In this document: piece by piece, positions 1 to 11,284 of the stretch | Layout: every line of letters begins with the position of its first letter | How positions within the stretch are numbered: the stretch's first letter is position 1 | Source of the DNA: Adiantum capillus-veneris | Lineage: Eukaryota; Streptophyta; Polypodiopsida; Polypodiales; Pteridaceae | Direction: 5' to 3' | Assembly (NCBI GenBank): GCA_014529385.2 | Contig: CM043970.1 | Location: 48,873,279-48,937,278 of the forward strand | DNA: 64,000 bases | Made by a program: the position numbers and the translations under genes | The notes under the pieces: model-generated | Seen by the model: only the letters and a program-made list of their open reading frames with translations | Database searches by the model: none | What the model was told of the DNA's origin: nothing

Positions 1-197
1 GCTAACTACCTTGTTCCTAGGCTTCAACAAGCCATGGGCAATCTATCCCTCCAAAGTGACGTGCAATGGCAGCTTCCTGCACATGAGATTCTCCAAACTC
101 CCCACCATGATGAGAGAGTACCTAGGAAGCCTCCTTGTGAGACTTCCAAAAGAGGCCTCTCTTCGATTCGGGAAGAAGAAGAGGATGCATATGACGG
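1..197 (+). pseudogene. Chromovirus-like gag fragment, upstream half
   Basis: An open frame runs into the left edge of gypsy element A and resumes at 9097 after removal of A and its short target duplication. The join is in frame: it reads an acidic stretch ending D-A-Y-D-G and then L-R-N-L-L-L-D-D. On the far side the frame leads to a serine-rich tract and a DGTFGATDKVLAFIQKFDAA segment that I recognise as gypsy Gag. The piece has no usable start in the window, because the element continues to the left of base 1. What is seen is the interrupted frame; its assignment to a chromovirus gag rests on the downstream half. Confidence 0.55.
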
Positions 198-1392
198 TGT
201 CAGAATGTGTGCGGTCTAGCTGGGAAGGTGCAAAACCTCTGGCTGTGAGAGTTCGTGATGAAAGTCACAAACACTTTGTGGAAAGCGTTTGTGGAGAATC
301 ACCAACCCTCTTTCTAAGGGTGACAAGAAATCTAAGAGCGTTCATGACAGCAAAGTCACAAACCCTCTTTCCTATTGTGCTTGGAGTCTGCTTGTTTTCA
401 TAGTCGAGATTATGATGAGAGGATCACCAAATCACATTCAATTTCACTTTACAAGAGAAATTAGGAACACTAAATGTTCATCCATAAAACCTCAATGCTC
501 ATACAAGCACAATTCTCAATCAAAACCCAAACCTCTTTGGTGGTATCATGTAGCCTCGCCCCCAATTACATAGTCGTAGCATCAAACAATTGAAACTAAT
601 ACACAAGCTTCCACCTTCACGGCGACCATTTGATAAGTTTGCAGAGATTTAAGAGCTTCTAAAGTGATTCCCACACACCATTTTGATAAGGGAAAACCCT
701 AATTCACTCCCTCACTAGCTTAGATACAAGATTTCGAAGAGGTGGGACTGCCCTACACATAGATTGAGCAACCATGGAAGCCATTACACAGTAGTGATAA
801 ATTGCAGGTTTTTTCTATAAAAAGCCTCCTTCTCTCTCTTCCCCACGGCATTATGAGCTGATGTGTCAATTTTTGGGCCATTTTGCCACTTTGGACAAAA
901 ACTAAGCCATTTTTAGCTCATTTTTTACCCTCATTTTTTGATGCGAAAAATCCCAAACGGAGTCAAGAAAATCTCTAAATTTGTGGGATCACTCGCATAA
1001 GCATCAAAAGCATAGATAAGCATCATTTTTCATCAATATACCATTTTGGGTCACTTTCCATGCAATTCTGCAACGGCGCCTGTTAGCTGCTATTTATGGC
1101 AGTTTTTGCCCGCATCAGTCTTTGTAGGCGAGATGAGTGTGCCACCATGAAACACTTGGACTATGTACATTTTCAAACAAAATTAGGCATCTTCTCAAGT
1201 GAAAAAGCACGCAAATGAGCCACATCCAGGGCCACGACTCCCCGGATAGGTATGTACATGATAGCGACCACAGTAGCCGCTTTAGCATATATCACGATAT
1301 GTACATTATTGTTTTTCTTTCCATGCATTGAGAAGTGTCAAAAGTGAGGTGAATGTTTTTATTTCACACTATGTAAGTGCCACGGCACGACA
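198..1392 (-). repeat. 3' LTR of gypsy A
   Basis: About 1195 bp, matching 7494-9096 closely over its whole length except for a ~440-bp segment present only in the right copy. It starts TGTCAGAATGTG and ends GCACGACA. The left copy has GCTATTTATGGCAG where the right copy has a pol fragment. No coding function is visible. Confidence 0.92.
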
Positions 1393-1406
1393 TCCACCCC
1401 CTCTGA
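1393..1406 (-). other. Polypurine tract of gypsy A
   Basis: On the minus strand the bases next to the 3' LTR read AGAGGGGGTGGA, a purine run in the position where plus-strand DNA priming occurs in LTR elements. Confidence 0.75.
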
Positions 1407-1451
1407 ACCTGCACATCCTCTGGCATGTGCCAACATTTTCCCTATACGGGT

Positions 1452-3053
1452 TTAATCTTCATTAAGATCCACAAATATTTGGATGTCATTTTTATCTTCT
1501 GCAAATTCTGGAAGATCATCCTCTGCTTCTTCATCCTCATCTGTAGCAATGTCATTAGGATCTTCGTCATCATCTTGTTGTGAATCAAAAGGATCATTAT
1601 CATGTCTCCTCTTGAACATCTTGATTCTTTTGCCTGCTATGGGAATTTTAAGCTCTGTTCCATCGAGCTCCCTCAAAGTATATGTAGAATTTCCATGCAC
1701 ATGTTTGACAACATATGGACCAAACCACCTTTTTTCAAGTTTTCTTTGTGTGGTGTGTTGGTTGTCAAGGCTACTGTCGTACATTAGGACCCAATCACCC
1801 TCTTCAATAGGCTTTGGTCGAAGCCTATGCCTTTTATCAAACATATCTTTATTCTTTAGTCTTGCATCCTTCAATCGAGCTTTAGCAATGTCTATGTCTT
1901 CCTATCTTCTTTCCAATTGACTTATGCGCAAAGCAAGTAGATTTTCCCTACTTACACCATCTTCCCAAGGTAACATGTTCCAAGTAGGAATTACATCCTC
2001 AATTGGCATGACTGGCTTTTGACCATACATCAATTCGGTAGGCATGTAACTAGTCACTGAGCTATGAGTTGTACGATCAGCCCACAAAGCATATGGTAGC
2101 AACCTTGGCCACTCACGCATTCTACCTTTGCATGCCTTAGCCAAAGCTTTGACAATAGGAGGATGTCCTCTTTCACTTTTCCCATTTCCCTCTGGATTAT
2201 AAGCACAAGTCAGGGCTAGCTTGATACCAATTCTTGTAAAGAAATCCCTTGCTTCATTTGCATGTAACTCACCTCTATCAGAAACTATCTTTCCCACACA
2301 GCCATAGAGGCAAATTACATCTTCAAGCAAAAATTTACAAACAGCTTCTGTAGTTTTTTTCCTCAATGCACGCCCTTCCACTTGGTTTGTCAAGTCTTCT
2401 TGTGCAAGTACCAAGTATCTCATTTGCCAAAGACCTAAAGGCATTGTGACTAGATCAACAACCCATTTATAGTGCATGGATAATGGGTATGTAGGATGCA
2501 ATCCATCACGGTGACGTACATTGGAATACATTTGGCATGTGACACAAGACTCCACAAAATCTGCTACATCCTTATACATGCCTTTCCACCAATATCTCTC
2601 TTTCACTTTGAAAAAAGTAGCCCATACATCTCGATGTCCAGCATATAGGATTTCATGAAGCTCTTTGATAACTTTGATATGAGTAGGCTTATCACATACT
2701 ACTCGTAATGGAGTCCCATCTCTTCTTTTAGGATGTTTCCATAAGTAACCATCCCTCAAGAAGAATCCATATGCTTTCTTTCTGATCCTTTTGAATTCCG
2801 ACTCACTCCAATCATCTTGCTTTTGTAAAGTACTCAGGTAGCAACCTACGAGCAACCATTCATCCTCATAGAACTCCTCTGAAAAGGATTCAAGTGAAGA
2901 TACAATGCATATATCATCACACTTTGTATGAGAAATTGTGTAGAATTTTGTGCCCACATCTTCTTCCTCATCAATCATATCATCCTCGTCTTCATACCTT
3001 GCCCTTGAAAGCATATCTGCCATTGCATTATCTTTTCCTGCAATGTGATTCAA
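1452..3053 (-). pseudogene. Integrase of gypsy A
   Basis: Integrase inserts the DNA copy of the element into the genome. The zinc-binding HHCC region is present: H-E-I-L-Y-A-G-H followed about 30 residues later by C-V-T-C. The DDE core shows D in WVVDLVTMP, D in KIVSDRGE and E in GNGKSERGH. The C-terminal part (1452-1874) has the usual FDKRHRLRPKPIEEGDWVL segment and a very acidic tail. One in-frame stop (TAG at 1902-1904, where CAG would restore glutamine) separates core from C-terminus. It lies in the same frame as the upstream RT, so it was part of one pol polyprotein. I see no chromodomain. Confidence 0.9.
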
Positions 3054-3143
3054 TTATGGGTTCAAGGACTTTATATAAGCAATCCACCTAAGCATAGAAA
3101 TATCAGGAGTAGAGCAGCTTGCAATCATCCCTAGAAGTGGTAA

Positions 3144-4772
3144 TCAATCATTCTCCACTATAGATGCTCCAATGAAGTACTCTTTGTCACACTTTAATGT
3201 TGTAACCGCCCCCCATAACTCCCTTTTTACCTGTGGATATGCTCTTTGGCGAGAGCTTAGAACCTTGGCCCCAAACCTCACCACATACCTGTTTTTCTCT
3301 TCATCGTCTTGTCCTATTGCCCATCTAATCCCCGTTGGACTAGTGTCCACTGTCACAATCACCGGTCTTCCACACTCATAGTCAATCTTCCTCAAAGTTG
3401 GTTAAGATAGCAACAATTGCTTCAACTTCCTCATAGCTTTTACATGTACATCATTCCATTGAAACCTTTGATTCTTCCTTAGAAATTGATAAAGAGGATC
3501 TGAAACATGTGCATAATGTGGAATCCATATGAGATAGAAGACACATGCACCTTAAAACCTTCTCACCTCCGTGAAATTTATGCATACCTCCTTCATCCTC
3601 TGTATTGCATCCACTTTAGTTGGACAAGGTCAGCGGCCATGAGGATTACAAATATGTCCCACTATCAATATTTCTTCAGCCCCAAACACTGACTTTTGCC
3701 CAGATAATGTAAGGTTCACTTCTTCCAGCCTTGTTAAAATTCTATAACAATCATTGATGTGGTTTTCTACATATTTACGACACCCCCTCGAATCCAGAGC
3801 CTCATCTTTTTTAGCTAAGTCGCATCCTTTGATTGGAATGTCATCAAGAAAAGGCATTTTAATTTGAGATATGAAGTCACGAAGGACTTTGTTCATACCG
3901 TTCATCATGTGCGCAAGCGAGTTGGTTTCTCCCTACAGTAAGGTGCACATCCTTACCAAACCCAAGGGTGTTCTCATGGTAGTCAAGTCCCTGCTTTCCA
4001 TTGTTAGTTGGAATTGATCATACCCTGAGTACAAATCCCCCATAGAATATATTGCCTTTCCTGCAAATGCTTCTGCAAACTCATCTACAATTGGCCCTGT
4101 ACCCATATTCCTAATTGTGACTTTGTTGACAGGCTGCATGTCTTGGATGAAGCGCAAAGCTCCATTTTTCTTTGGTACTGTGAACCATCTGCTTGAGTAG
4201 GGGGCACATGAAGGTTCCAAAATCCCCATCTTTATCTTTTCATCGAGTAAATCTATAAGCTTTGGCAAGAGTGCTTTTGGCAATGGAATTGGTCTTAGAT
4301 TCCAAGGCACATGAGATATAGAGAATATTACCATTGGTTCGACTATAGATGGATCCACACACCCTATCTCATGCGGCTCAAATGAAAAAGCTTTTCCATG
4401 TTTGGAGAGTGTCTGTTCAAAGCATTTTCTTTCAATATCTATCAAGGAGTCATTGCCTCCAACTTTTAACATCTTCAATGACTCTTGCGTAAACTTGTGT
4501 CCAATTCTTTTTGGATCTTGGAGACTAGGTTGCAAAGAAGCCTGATCCATCGCTTCCTTGCAATCTGTAGGCAAAGGAAATGCCACTGGTTTCACCTTCT
4601 TTGCTATAGTTTTGTGTTTTGTCTCCACTCGCACTTCTAGATCTTTTTGCACATTGAAGAACTCCTCATCTTTGAAAGACTCAATGATTCTATACATGTC
4701 CATAGAAGCTACTTTTACCATGTCATTTCCTCGTTGAAAACTAGAACTTGTTATAGCATTGAGATCACCCAT
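3144..4772 (-). pseudogene. Reverse transcriptase-RNase H of gypsy A
   Basis: RT copies element RNA into DNA and RNase H removes the RNA. The RT N-terminal half (3933-4772) shows LPKLIDLLDEKIKMGILEPS, VPKKNGALRFIQDMQPVNKV and the motif YSMGDLYSGYDQF. The active-site box follows a stop and reads MPFLDD, the counterpart of YVDD. RNase H (3144-3395) begins RPVIVTVDTSPTGIRWAIG and has QVKRELWG. The segments are in one frame but cut by stops at 3933 (TAG), 3630 (TGA) and 3144, with at least one more between 3396 and 3630. The first two fit C-to-T mutation of CAG and CGA codons. The frame differs from that of the protease upstream, so a frameshift lies between about 4773 and 5121. Confidence 0.9.
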
Positions 4773-5121
4773 AGTATCTAAAAAAGAAACCTCCTCAAAA
4801 ACACCTGAAATCTACTCGTCTTCATCTAGCAAATTATGGTTTTTTAAATTTTCTCTGTACACTATTTACATATTGTTTTTGTCCTTTCTTTAAATCTCCA
4901 AGCATTGTGAAAGATACTGATCCATCCTTTTCTACTAGGGCACCTGTAGAAAAAGATTCATCTCCCTTCGGATCAGGCAAGAACCTTTTTCTTTCTGTAC
5001 CACTGCACTCCTGCTTTACAATGGTACTCGGCCAAAACCCCTCATCTCCCTTTGATCTCGAAACACCTTGCTTGGTTTTGGTAGAGAATGGTCCCTTAAG
5101 CTGTCAAGATTTCGCTCATGG

Positions 5122-5919
5122 TCAACGCAAACTGTCAAGAATTGAACAACTCGTTTTCCATCTTTGCTTTTGACCCTGGCCATGATAGGCAGATCCATCA
5201 TCCAACACTTTTGTCTCCATTCGCACTACGGTGATGTATGGTTGTCCAAGGATTAGAGGATATCTTGACATCTCTTGAACAAAGAAATTTTTCTCACCTT
5301 TCACATCTCCTATGGTTACATTAACATTTGGACAAGCACCATAGAGATCCCCGGATGAGTTGTTTGCAGCCCTAATCATCCACCCATGGTTAGTATCAAT
5401 TGGCCACTTTCCCTTCATATAGAGACTCTTGGACATGAGGTTAATCTCCGAACCATGGTCTATCAAGGCCACATAAGGCTCCTCAAGATCTCCCACCCTA
5501 ACCAAGGTTTCTGTTGTAGCCCTTGCCCAATGGTTTCTAGAATAGTGACTCTTATGAGTGGCTTCATCTTCATCTTCATCTTCAAATTTAACATGCCTAT
5601 TTCGGCCGCCCAAAGACTGGTAGCAGCTTACAAAATTCTCATTTTCATATGTTTGTTGTACTTGTATCACATGTGTCCTTGAAGCACTCTCTTCAGCCTC
5701 TAATTGGATAGACTCCGTTAAAGCTTGTCGCTTCCTTCTTATGATATCAATGATTTCCTTGTGGAACTCTCTTTTTGCAATGCCAAGGACTTCTCCCAAT
5801 GTAAACTCCACCTTGCTATTTAAGATCCTTTCCTTTAAAACTTTCTTTAAATCTGTGGCAGCTTCAATATCTGACTGTAGCTTGTATGATGGGCTTTTTC
5901 CCTTGCTCTTTTCTTTATC
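5122..5919 (-). pseudogene. Retropepsin-like protease region of gypsy A
   Basis: An aspartic protease releases the mature proteins from the polyprotein. The catalytic motif reads ALIDHGSEINLMS (DHGS where D-S/T-G is usual). The flap region follows, and the second strand pair ends PLILGQPYI, matching the family's ILG-x-P-hydrophobic signature. It is in the same frame as Gag, separated from it by an in-frame stop at the Gag terminus (5920-5922). After about 5122 the frame is lost: an out-of-frame remnant covers 5016-5201, and the stretch to 4773 has no clean frame. Confidence 0.82.
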
Positions 5920-7410
5920 TTACTTCTCCTTTGGTGCAGCATCTCTCATTGGTACTTCTTGTGATGGAGGCTCCCTTGCCATGGGCTCTTGAGAAGGACT
6001 CAGATCCTTTCTCCCTCCACCTCTAGTAGCCCTCTTTGAGGGGCCTTCATCCCCATTTTCTCTCCTGCGTTTTTCTTCAACAAGTGCCTTGTTTCCTCGA
6101 CACTTTGCCATGTAGGCATGCACTGGCAAGGCATCTACAGGTTCATTCCACCCAGTCTCAAGACGGATACAATCTCCTGCTTCATGTAAGACTTCTTTAG
6201 TCAACTTTTCCTTCATATCTAACTCCATCGCAAATGGCCAGACATCTTCACCAGCCTCACTCACGTCTTTAATAGATTTTGACCTTTTGAGCATGACTTG
6301 ACCAACCTTTAAGCCAAATGCTACTGCTTTAACCATTGAGATAGCATGACTGGTTTCCATGTCCTCAACTAGCTTTTTCATCCCTCCTTTGCCAAAGTTG
6401 GTCGCCAAGGGCTTCCCTGTTTCACTAAGATGTATCTTCCCTTCTTTGAAGAAGACAAGATCTTTACCCAAGGCATATTTGAAGCTTCCACAGTCCCATC
6501 TTGGATGGTCTGGGCTATCACACCAGATGCACCTATTTACAAATCCCTCTCTGTTCTGAGGTCTTTGACTTGATGGATGTCTAGATGTTTGTCCCTTTTC
6601 TTCAAGCCTTGCTAGCTTTAATTTCAGCTCACGTATGCCCTTCACAAGTTCTTCAAGCATAGACCCATCATCCTTAGAAGCTACAATAGAAGGTTTTGGC
6701 TGCTTCTCAGTAATAGCAGGAACTGGAGCACCATTGTTCACCACCATCTTGTCTCTTCTGCGTTGTCTTTTTGCCAACAGGGAGACTGCATCTTGTACAT
6801 CATTCCACCTTGTCTTCAAACCTTGCTCTGTATCTTTGTCTTCCAAGAGAAGTTCTAACTTTTCTTCAATTTCTTTGCCCGCTGCTTGTAGGAAAAGTTC
6901 TACCATCTCCCTATCCAAGGAAGCTTGTTCAGTTTGTGATAGTTGAGCATAGCGTCGCTCAAACTGTCTGAGAAGCTCTGTAGCAGAAATCCCTTCTTTA
7001 GGCTTTGCAACCCAATCTAAGAAATTTCTTTTGGTCACCCTCTCAGATTCCTCCATAAAGTAGTCTTCTTTTAGAGCAATCTTGAATTCCTCCCAATTTC
7101 TTCCATGCAAATTTTGAATTGCCCTGATACGGTCTCTGATCTTTGGGACACAAACTAGCTCAAATCTTCGAACCATGTCTTCCTCACACACTCGGTTCAA
7201 CTCCATTTCCTTCATATAATCTCGTAGATACTTTGTGATGTCCTTGCCATCAAACTGCTCAATTCTCTTCACAATGGACTGCAGTGCTTTTGTGGCTGAA
7301 ATCTGGCTTCTTTCTGCTGCTTGTTGTTGCTGCATGTACATGGCAAATTCTTGAAACATCTGCATGACTGCAGGATCAAAGTGCATCCCTTGTTGCTCTT
7401 GTTTATACAT
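5920..7410 (-). CDS. gag: Gag of gypsy A (intact, 496 aa)
   Basis: Capsid/nucleocapsid precursor that packages element RNA into particles. The N-terminus is methionine- and glutamine-rich. Residues ~50-230 hold a retrotransposon Gag domain, with I-E-Q-F-D-G-K-D-I-T-K-Y-L-R near its start and R-R-Y-A-Q-L-S-Q later. Near residue 295 is a CCHC knuckle, C-I-W-C-D-S-P-D-H-P-R-W-D-C (CX2CX4HX4C). It is followed by the region with FKEGKIHLSETGKPLATNFG, a pattern I associate with this Gag type in non-flowering plants, and then a charged tail with an RRENGDEGPSKRATRGGG basic patch. The frame is open for its full length although pol downstream is broken. The start at 7410 is the first ATG after the primer site and leader. 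Confidence 0.9.
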   Translation of the reverse strand: MYKQEQQGMHFDPAVMQMFQEFAMYMQQQQAAERSQISATKALQSIVKRIEQFDGKDITKYLRDYMKEMELNRVCEEDMVRRFELVCVPKIRDRIRAIQNLHGRNWEEFKIALKEDYFMEESERVTKRNFLDWVAKPKEGISATELLRQFERRYAQLSQTEQASLDREMVELFLQAAGKEIEEKLELLLEDKDTEQGLKTRWNDVQDAVSLLAKRQRRRDKMVVNNGAPVPAITEKQPKPSIVASKDDGSMLEELVKGIRELKLKLARLEEKGQTSRHPSSQRPQNREGFVNRCIWCDSPDHPRWDCGSFKYALGKDLVFFKEGKIHLSETGKPLATNFGKGGMKKLVEDMETSHAISMVKAVAFGLKVGQVMLKRSKSIKDVSEAGEDVWPFAMELDMKEKLTKEVLHEAGDCIRLETGWNEPVDALPVHAYMAKCRGNKALVEEKRRRENGDEGPSKRATRGGGRKDLSPSQEPMAREPPSQEVPMRDAAPKEK

Positions 7411-7471
7411 AGCTTTAACTATTTATAATTAAACCTTTCAAAACAAGTATTTGAACCCCCACCCCAGCTGC

Positions 7472-7489
7472 TTCGTGTCAGGTTCACCA
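7472..7489 (-). other. Primer-binding site of gypsy A
   Basis: Four bases inside the 5' LTR, the minus strand reads TGGTGAACCTGACACGAA, beginning with TGG, the complement of a tRNA CCA end. I could not assign the tRNA with certainty. Confidence 0.6.
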
Positions 7490-7493
7490 GAAA

Positions 7494-9096
7494 TGTCGGA
7501 ATGTGTACGGTCTAGCTGGGAAGGTGCAAAACCTTTGGCTGTGAGAGTTCGTGATGAAATTCACAAACACTTTGTGGAGAATCACCAACCCTCTTTCTAA
7601 GGGTGACAGGAAATCTAAGAGCGTTCGTGAAAGCAAAGTCACAAACCCTCTTTCCTATTGTGCTTGGAGTCTGCTTGCTTTCGTAGTCGAGATTATGATG
7701 AGAGGATCACCAAATCACATTCAATTTCACTTTACAAGAGAAATTAGGAACACTAAATGTTCAGCCATAAAACCTCAATGCTCATACAAGCACAATTCTC
7801 AATCAAAACCCAAACCTCTTTGGTGGTATCATGTAGCCTCGCCCCCAATTACATAGTCGTAGCATCAAACAATTGAAACGAATACACAAGCTTCCACCTT
7901 CACAGCGACAATTTTTTGAGTTTTCAGAGATTTAAGATCTTCTAAAGTGAAGCCCACACACCATTTTGATAAGTGGAAACCCTAATTCACTCCCTCACTA
8001 GCTTAGATACAAGATTTCGAAGAGGCGGGACTGCCCTACACATAGATTGAGCAACCATGGAATCCATTACACAGTAGTGATAAATTGCAGGTTTTTTCTG
8101 TAAAAAGCCTCCTTCTCTCTCTTCCCCACGGCATTATGAGCTGATGTGTCAATTTTTGGGCCATTTTGCCACTTTGGACCAAAACTAGGCCATTTTTAGC
8201 TCATTTTTTACCCTCATTTTTTGATGCGAAAAATCCCAAACGGAGTCAAGAAAATACCTAAATTTGTGGGATCACTCGCATAAGCATAAAAATCATAGAT
8301 AAGCATCATTTTTCATCAATATACCATTTTGGGTCACTTTCCATGCAATTCTGCAACGGTGCATGTTAGCTCCATAAACATACAACCGATAGCAAAATTG
8401 GAAGCATCTACATGTATGTGGAATATCTTATTCCAATCTGGTGCTTTTAATATTGGAGCTGAAGTGAGAGCTTGCTTAAGTTTCATGAAGGATTCTTCAC
8501 ATGCTTCCATCCACTCAAATTGTGTAATCAAGCTATACATGGGTTTTGTAATTATAGCATACATGTAAATGAACCGTCTGTAATATCCACAATGTCCCAT
8601 GAAGGCTTGAACCCCCTTGACCGTTGTTGGTCTAAGCAAATCAACAATGACATGAATTTTCTCCATATCAGTAGCTATGCCATTTTTATTCACTATATGT
8701 CCAATAATTTTTCCTTGTCTACCCATGAATGTGCACTTTTCAGGATTTAAGCAAATCCTATAAAGTCTACATTTTTTGAATACCTTTTTGAGGTGTTCAA
8801 AATGATCTCTTTTTGCCCGCATCAGTCTTTGTAGGCGAGATGAGTGTGCCACCATGAAACACTTGGACTAACATTGTCAAACCAAATTAAGCATCTTCTC
8901 AAGTGAAAAAGTACGCAAATGAGCCACATCCAGGGCCACGACTCCCCTGATAGGTATGTACATGATAGCGACCGCAGTAGCCGCTTTAGCATATATCACG
9001 ATATGTACATTATTGTTTTTCTTTCCATGCATGGAGAAGTGTCAAAAGTGAGGTGAATGTTTTTATTTCACACTATGTACGTGCCACGGCATGACA
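7494..9096 (-). repeat. 5' LTR of gypsy A, containing a pol fragment
   Basis: Matches the left LTR at both ends (TGTCGGAATGTG to GGCATGACA) but is ~410 bp longer, because about 8373-8810 holds RT/RNase H sequence instead of the short GCTATTTATGGCAG segment seen in the left LTR. The 3' flank is ACGG, repeating the left flank. Confidence 0.9.
8373..8810 (-). pseudogene. Gypsy RT/RNase H fragment inside the LTR of A
   Basis: Translates on the minus strand to the end of RT and start of RNase H: DHFEHLKKVFKKC, LNPEKCTFMGRQGKIIGHIV, VQAFMGHCGYYRRFI, PILKAPDWNKIFHIHVDASN (the RNase H first Asp). The frame is open and even continues into true LTR sequence on its 5' side (start at 8855). It is a different gypsy family from A's own RT by sequence. 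Either it was captured by the LTR, or the left LTR lost it. Confidence 0.85.
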
Positions 9097-9576
9097 ACGG
9101 GCTCAGAAATTTGCTTCTTGATGACACATCTCCTTTCCAAAGGAGAACTCAAGAGCCCCCACCAAAGGAATGAGAAAGAATTGAGTCTCTTGCCACCTCA
9201 GCGAAGATGGCTCCATGCAGACAGTGGGAAAAACACTCTCCATCACCTCCTAAATGGAGAAGACCATCCCACACTTCTCCACACCATAATTCAAAGAGGG
9301 ATGACAGAAAACAAGAGAAGAAAAAGGCGAGAAAGAGGTCACCCTCTTCTTCATCTTCCTCAAATTCTTCATCTTTTGAAGAAAGCGATGGTGCAACTTT
9401 TGAACCATACAAAAGAAGAGGCCACAGGAAATCCTATGCCTCGTGAAAGAGATTGTCTAAGCTCAAGAAGTTCAAAGAGGGAGGAAAGAGAATATCTTTC
9501 CTTAACTAAGATGGGACTTTTGGTGCTACGGACAAAGTCTTGGCTTTCATCCAAAAATTTGATGCGGCGGCTTTCA
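9097..9576 (+). pseudogene. Chromovirus-like gag fragment, downstream half
   Basis: Continuation of the frame cut by element A. After an in-frame stop (TGA near 9171) comes a lysine/arginine- and serine-rich tract, KKKARKRSPSSSSSSNSSSF. A frame change near 9445 leads into K-L-K-K-F-K-E-G-G-K-R-I-S-F-L and DGTFGATDKVLAFIQKFDAA. This run of motifs marks the start of the core Gag domain in some gypsy elements of early-diverging land plants (from family knowledge). The match stops abruptly at ~9576, where minus-strand RNase H of element B begins. The SR-like tract alone could suggest a splicing factor, but the Gag core rules that out. Confidence 0.65.
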
Positions 9577-11281
9577 TTCTTGCATGCCCAAATGCCTAAA
9601 ATCTGCTTCACAATGAGAAGTGCATCCCCTTTTACCATGAGACGTTGTATACCTTGGCCAATGCACATCTTCAAACCATGAAGTAGTATGTCATACTATG
9701 CTTCATTGTTTCTAGTTGAACGTGGTAGATTGACATTCTCTTTCATGAAAACCTCTCCACTTGGGTTGAGCAACACTAGCCCTCCCTTTTCTTTTCCTGT
9801 GGCTCATCAAAGAGCAAGGTAAAATCATTAGGAATAATTTTAGGTGGTGGCAATGGTAGGGTCTTTACTTAAGGAACCTTAATTTACTTCTCATGTACCC
9901 TATAAGTGAGAATCCTTGCCAATTGTGCACACACACTATCTTCTACCTTGAAAGAGTATTGGGACTCTTGCAACTCCATAATCCACTTTGAGATTCTATT
10001 ACTATGATTCATTTGAGATGACACCCAAGGGAATAAATTTTTTGCAGTGAGAATTATAAAAGGTTTTAGTAGCAAGTAGGATCTAAAATTACTCACCACA
10101 AACATCAGAGAAACCATCATGAGTTTTGCCTTCGTGTAGCCTCTCTCCAAAGCATTCATGACCCTACTAGAAAAGTAGATGGGTCGCATCCTGGTACTAT
10201 GGGGATCTTGTTGTAACAAAACTGCACCAATTTTTCTTTTCCAACACTAGAGCTAACAAAGCATGTGTACTCCCAACAAGGAGGCATGAGTGTTGGTAGC
10301 ACTAAAAAAATGAATTCCATGTTACAAAAGTACTCCTCAAGCTCATCAGACCATGAAAATTCTACTTTTTGAGTCAACTTTTGCAAAGGATGAAGCAACT
10401 CCGAAGCTAAGTGAATGAAGCGTGACATATACTTCACCTTTTGAATGAATGGGATGACCTCTTTGAGATTCTTGGGTGATGGGAGCTCAATAAGAGCCTT
10501 TTCCTTTGAAGGATCCACCTCAATGCCTTTATAGAAAACCTCATGACAAAGCAAGATCACTTCATCCTCACCTCTGTGACATTTGTCGGGGTTGAGCTGA
10601 CCTCCCATGTCGAAATTTGTTTTCAAACCTTCTTCGACCCTTTGTAGATGCAACAATTTTGAGCTTATAAATGAAAAAATCATCAATAAAGACCCTAATG
10701 GAATTTCCAAAGAATGCTTGAAACACCATGTTCATGAAGCGTTGGAAAGTTGCAAGAGCATGACTCTGAAAGCATAACAACCCTAAGGGGTGATGAATGT
10801 TGTTTTCAATTGATCCTCCAATGCAATCTCTATTTGAAAGTAACCCGAGTAGCCATCACACAGTGTACTTCTCATGACCAGGTACCTCATTCAGTATCTC
10901 ATCTTGAAATGGGAGCAGAAAGTGATCTCTTTTTTTTGCCTCATTCAGTGGATGGTAATCCACACACACCCTTCACTTGCGGTTCTTCTTGGGAGTGACA
11001 ACAATAAGAGAGATCCACTCTGAATTCTCCATTGGATAAATGAAACCTACTTCTAGAATCTTTATTACCTCCTTGAGTAAAACCTGCTCCTTGATGACTC
11101 CTAGCCTTTGTAACTTTTGAGTCTTAGGTGTGACGTCTGGCTTTAACTCAATCTTGTGTTGAACAACATTTACTACATGCAGGTATGTGTAGTCTTTGAC
11201 AAAAAGCCTAGGAAATTTCTCTCTTTCATCCTTTGTAAGTGTTGTAGACAACATACCTTCTAACATTCCTTCATCTTTCAC
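9577..11281 (-). pseudogene. RT, RNase H and second RNase H of gypsy B1
   Basis: RT starts at 11281 with the linker L-G-V-I-K-E-Q-V, KILEVGFIYPMENSEWIS and VVTPKKNRK. The palm active site reads SIRVFIDDFFIYKL (10568-10780), so FIDD takes the YVDD position. The thumb and RNase H follow (10156-10710: LNPDKCHRGEDEVILLCHEV; 9884-10219: MRPIYFSSRVMNALERGY, then a tether with FPWVSSQMNHSNRISKW). The final part (9577-9674) reads KMCIGQGIQRLMVKGDALL and VKQILGIWACKNE. That is the end of a second RNase H of the cellular/archaeal type used by Tat elements. Multiple frameshifts and stops. Confidence 0.82.
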
Positions 11282-11284
11282 ACC

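Larger units (their letters stand above)
198..9096 (-). mobile_element. Ty3/gypsy LTR retrotransposon A
   Basis: Complete minus-strand element with a 3' LTR on the left (198-1392) and a 5' LTR on the right (7494-9096). Both LTRs begin TGTC and end GACA. A 4-bp ACGG duplication flanks it (194-197 and 9097-9100). Order in the sense direction is LTR, primer site, Gag, protease, RT, RNase H, integrase, polypurine tract, LTR, which is the gypsy order. Gag is intact; pol carries several in-frame stops and one frame change, so this copy is dead. It interrupts a plus-strand gag frame. Confidence 0.93.

Noticed and set aside
1483-1920. Serine-rich plus-strand frame
   Set aside because: Shadow of the acidic C-terminus of gypsy A integrase on the opposite strand.
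9207-9446. Lys/Arg- and Ser-rich frame resembling an SR splicing factor
   Set aside because: It continues into a recognisable gypsy Gag core and lies in a frame interrupted by element A. There is no RNA-recognition motif.
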